Below are positions 62,835 through 64,000 of a stretch of 64,000 bases of DNA, piece after piece. Every line of letters begins with the position of its first letter. The first letter of the stretch is position 1. Origin of the DNA: Veillonella sp. DNF00869 (GTDB lineage Bacteria; Bacillota; Negativicutes; Veillonellales; Veillonellaceae); the NCBI RefSeq assembly GCF_001553345.1, contig NZ_KQ960772.1, positions 1-64,000 of the forward strand, read 5' to 3'. The notes beneath the pieces were generated by a model, which made no database searches, was not told the origin of the DNA, and was given only the letters and a program-made list of their open reading frames with translations. The position numbers were made by a program, and so were the translations under genes.

Positions 62835-63893
62835 TTAATCCTTGTCTGCTTCATTTTCTTTTAGAAGATCTTTTTGTGAATTTTTTTCAGAGAGTTTTTG
62901 ATCGATATACTTATTAATATTTTCATAAAATTCTTTGGTCGTTTCACTATCCAATTTTGTCGAATTATGAATTTGATTCACTTGATTGACTTTTAAATGA
63001 ACAGATTGAATACCGTAAGAGGCTTGTTTTTGGCGGAGCGTTTCTAATTGTTCTTCTGAAAGCGGATTGCCAACAATCGTCAAGACCAATTCATTTTTGT
63101 TTGACTTGTAGACTTGACTAATGACCGTATGATTGGTGAACTCTTTTCCTACAAACTGCTTGATTCCTTCTTTTCGTGCCTGATCTATCGTTAGCGTGAC
63201 TGCTGAATAGGTGGCAGGAAGAATTAATAATACAATCAAGGATATCAACCCAATTCTCATTTTAATATTTAGTTCTTTAAATGAGCGTAAGGGCGATTTT
63301 CTCATCAAAATTCTTGTTCCAACAATATTGGTTAGCATGATAAAGACACAGTTAATTAAGAAAAGATAGAGAGCGCCATATATAAATTGTACATTTCCAT
63401 TAGCTAAACCATAGCCTGCAGTACAGATAGGTGGCATCAGAGCTGTTGCAATGGCTACTCCTGGCACGATATTGTTCGCTTCTTTTTTTCTTGAACCAAT
63501 GACACCTGCTATCCCACCTGCAATAGCAATGAGAACATCCCAAATGGTTGGAGAGGTTCGAGCAATCAACTCGCTACTTGCATAAGATATGGGAGAAATC
63601 CAGAAATACAGAGCTGAGACAAGCAAACTGACCACTACTTGAGTCAATAAAACATTTAGAGATTGTTTGATCAAACGGGTATCAAAAATAGCTAAGCCGA
63701 ATCCCAGTCCAACAATCGGTGTCATAAGAGGGGAAATCAGCATGGCTCCAATAATAACAGCTGTTGAATTCATATTTAAACCTATAGAGGCAATAAAAAT
63801 CGCGCACATCAAAATTACTGTATCGCTTAATCGAACATGAAGATCATCATATAATTTATCACGGTATTCACGTGCTGAATAGTTTCCTGTCAT
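62835..63893 (-). CDS. DUF389 family membrane protein (TIGR00341), streptococcal-looking
   Basis: 352 residues. Six or so membrane segments are seen, with MCAIFIASIGLNMNSTAVII, GAMLISPLMTPIVGLGFGLA and GVAIATALMPPICTAGYGLA, the usual DUF389 pattern. The cytoplasmic C-terminus is Lys/Glu-rich (NSQKDLLKENEADKD). The function is unknown. The sequence reminds me strongly of streptococcal homologues, and composition shifts at the argH boundary, only 5 bp away with no terminator. AAAGGAG precedes the ATG. Confidence 0.8.
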   Translation of the reverse strand: MTGNYSAREYRDKLYDDLHVRLSDTVILMCAIFIASIGLNMNSTAVIIGAMLISPLMTPIVGLGFGLAIFDTRLIKQSLNVLLTQVVVSLLVSALYFWISPISYASSELIARTSPTIWDVLIAIAGGIAGVIGSRKKEANNIVPGVAIATALMPPICTAGYGLANGNVQFIYGALYLFLINCVFIMLTNIVGTRILMRKSPLRSFKELNIKMRIGLISLIVLLILPATYSAVTLTIDQARKEGIKQFVGKEFTNHTVISQVYKSNKNELVLTIVGNPLSEEQLETLRQKQASYGIQSVHLKVNQVNQIHNSTKLDSETTKEFYENINKYIDQKLSEKNSQKDLLKENEADKD

Positions 63894-64000
63894 TGGTTAC
63901 TCCTTTTATTTCATATAATCTTGTTTCCGCATGGGTGGTGGTAGAGCCTTCTGTCTAATCTTCTGTGTTTTAATTCTTACCGGTTATTCTATTGAAAGTT

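Overview
The window looks like a chromosomal segment of a Veillonella species (Negativicutes: diderm, non-sporulating, lactate-fermenting Firmicutes). This is inferred from gene content, not from a database search. A Firmicutes backbone (SRP RNA-dnaX-ybaB-recR-bofA; yybS-gdpP-rplI-dnaB; RNase J) sits beside outer-envelope genes (a YadA-type trimeric adhesin, an SLH-domain protein). Lactate genes are prominent: lutABC, a type-2 malate/lactate dehydrogenase and a lactate permease. Polyamine genes (a PotE-like antiporter and an ornithine/lysine decarboxylase) fit a lineage known to decorate peptidoglycan with cadaverine or putrescine, the anchor for SLH domains.

Layout. 1-9.4 kb: Na+/alanine symporter, potE, YadA-like adhesin, MscL with a C-terminal zinc ribbon, DeoR regulator, dapF, SLH protein. 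9.7-16 kb: lutABC, MscS, YwlG-like protein, DUF3290/DUF421 pair. 16-22.5 kb: SRP RNA, dnaX, ybaB, recR, bofA, and a UvrD-like helicase with an inserted DnaQ-type exonuclease. 22.6-30.3 kb: purA, ornithine/lysine decarboxylase, CDF transporter, DedA protein, ArnT-like glycosyltransferase, uracil-DNA-glycosylase-like protein. 30.5-33.0 kb, minus strand: small membrane protein-bioW-bioF under a predicted BirA operator. 33.1-41.5 kb: RNase J, yybS-gdpP-rplI-dnaB, M48 protease. 41.8-44.9 kb: malate/lactate dehydrogenase and lactate permease. 45-47 kb: two PepSY paralogues. 47-52 kb: phosphoesterases, DUF4931, Nudix-mutY. 51.8-52.1 kb: a small locus with the architecture of the Fst/par type I toxin-antitoxin. 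52.3-55.7 kb: Mn/Zn ABC transporter. 55.8-60 kb: OPT transporter, DUF3298 protein, monofunctional transglycosylase. 60.1-62.8 kb: argGH under an ARG box. 62.8-63.9 kb: a DUF389 protein that looks streptococcal.

Three signals go beyond routine annotation. First, TTCAT direct repeats at exact 11-bp spacing lie upstream of four envelope genes, each set ending 15 bp before a -10 hexamer, which looks like the regulon of an OmpR/PhoB-type response regulator. Second, the locus at 51.8-52.1 kb has a 31-residue membrane peptide, a perfect terminator hairpin, a convergent antisense promoter, and two direct repeats placed like DRa/DRb of par. Third, a dispersed hairpin family (right arm TCAACTTTCCTCT) repeatedly forms the terminator between converging genes. 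No tRNA, rRNA, CRISPR array, insertion sequence or prophage was seen.
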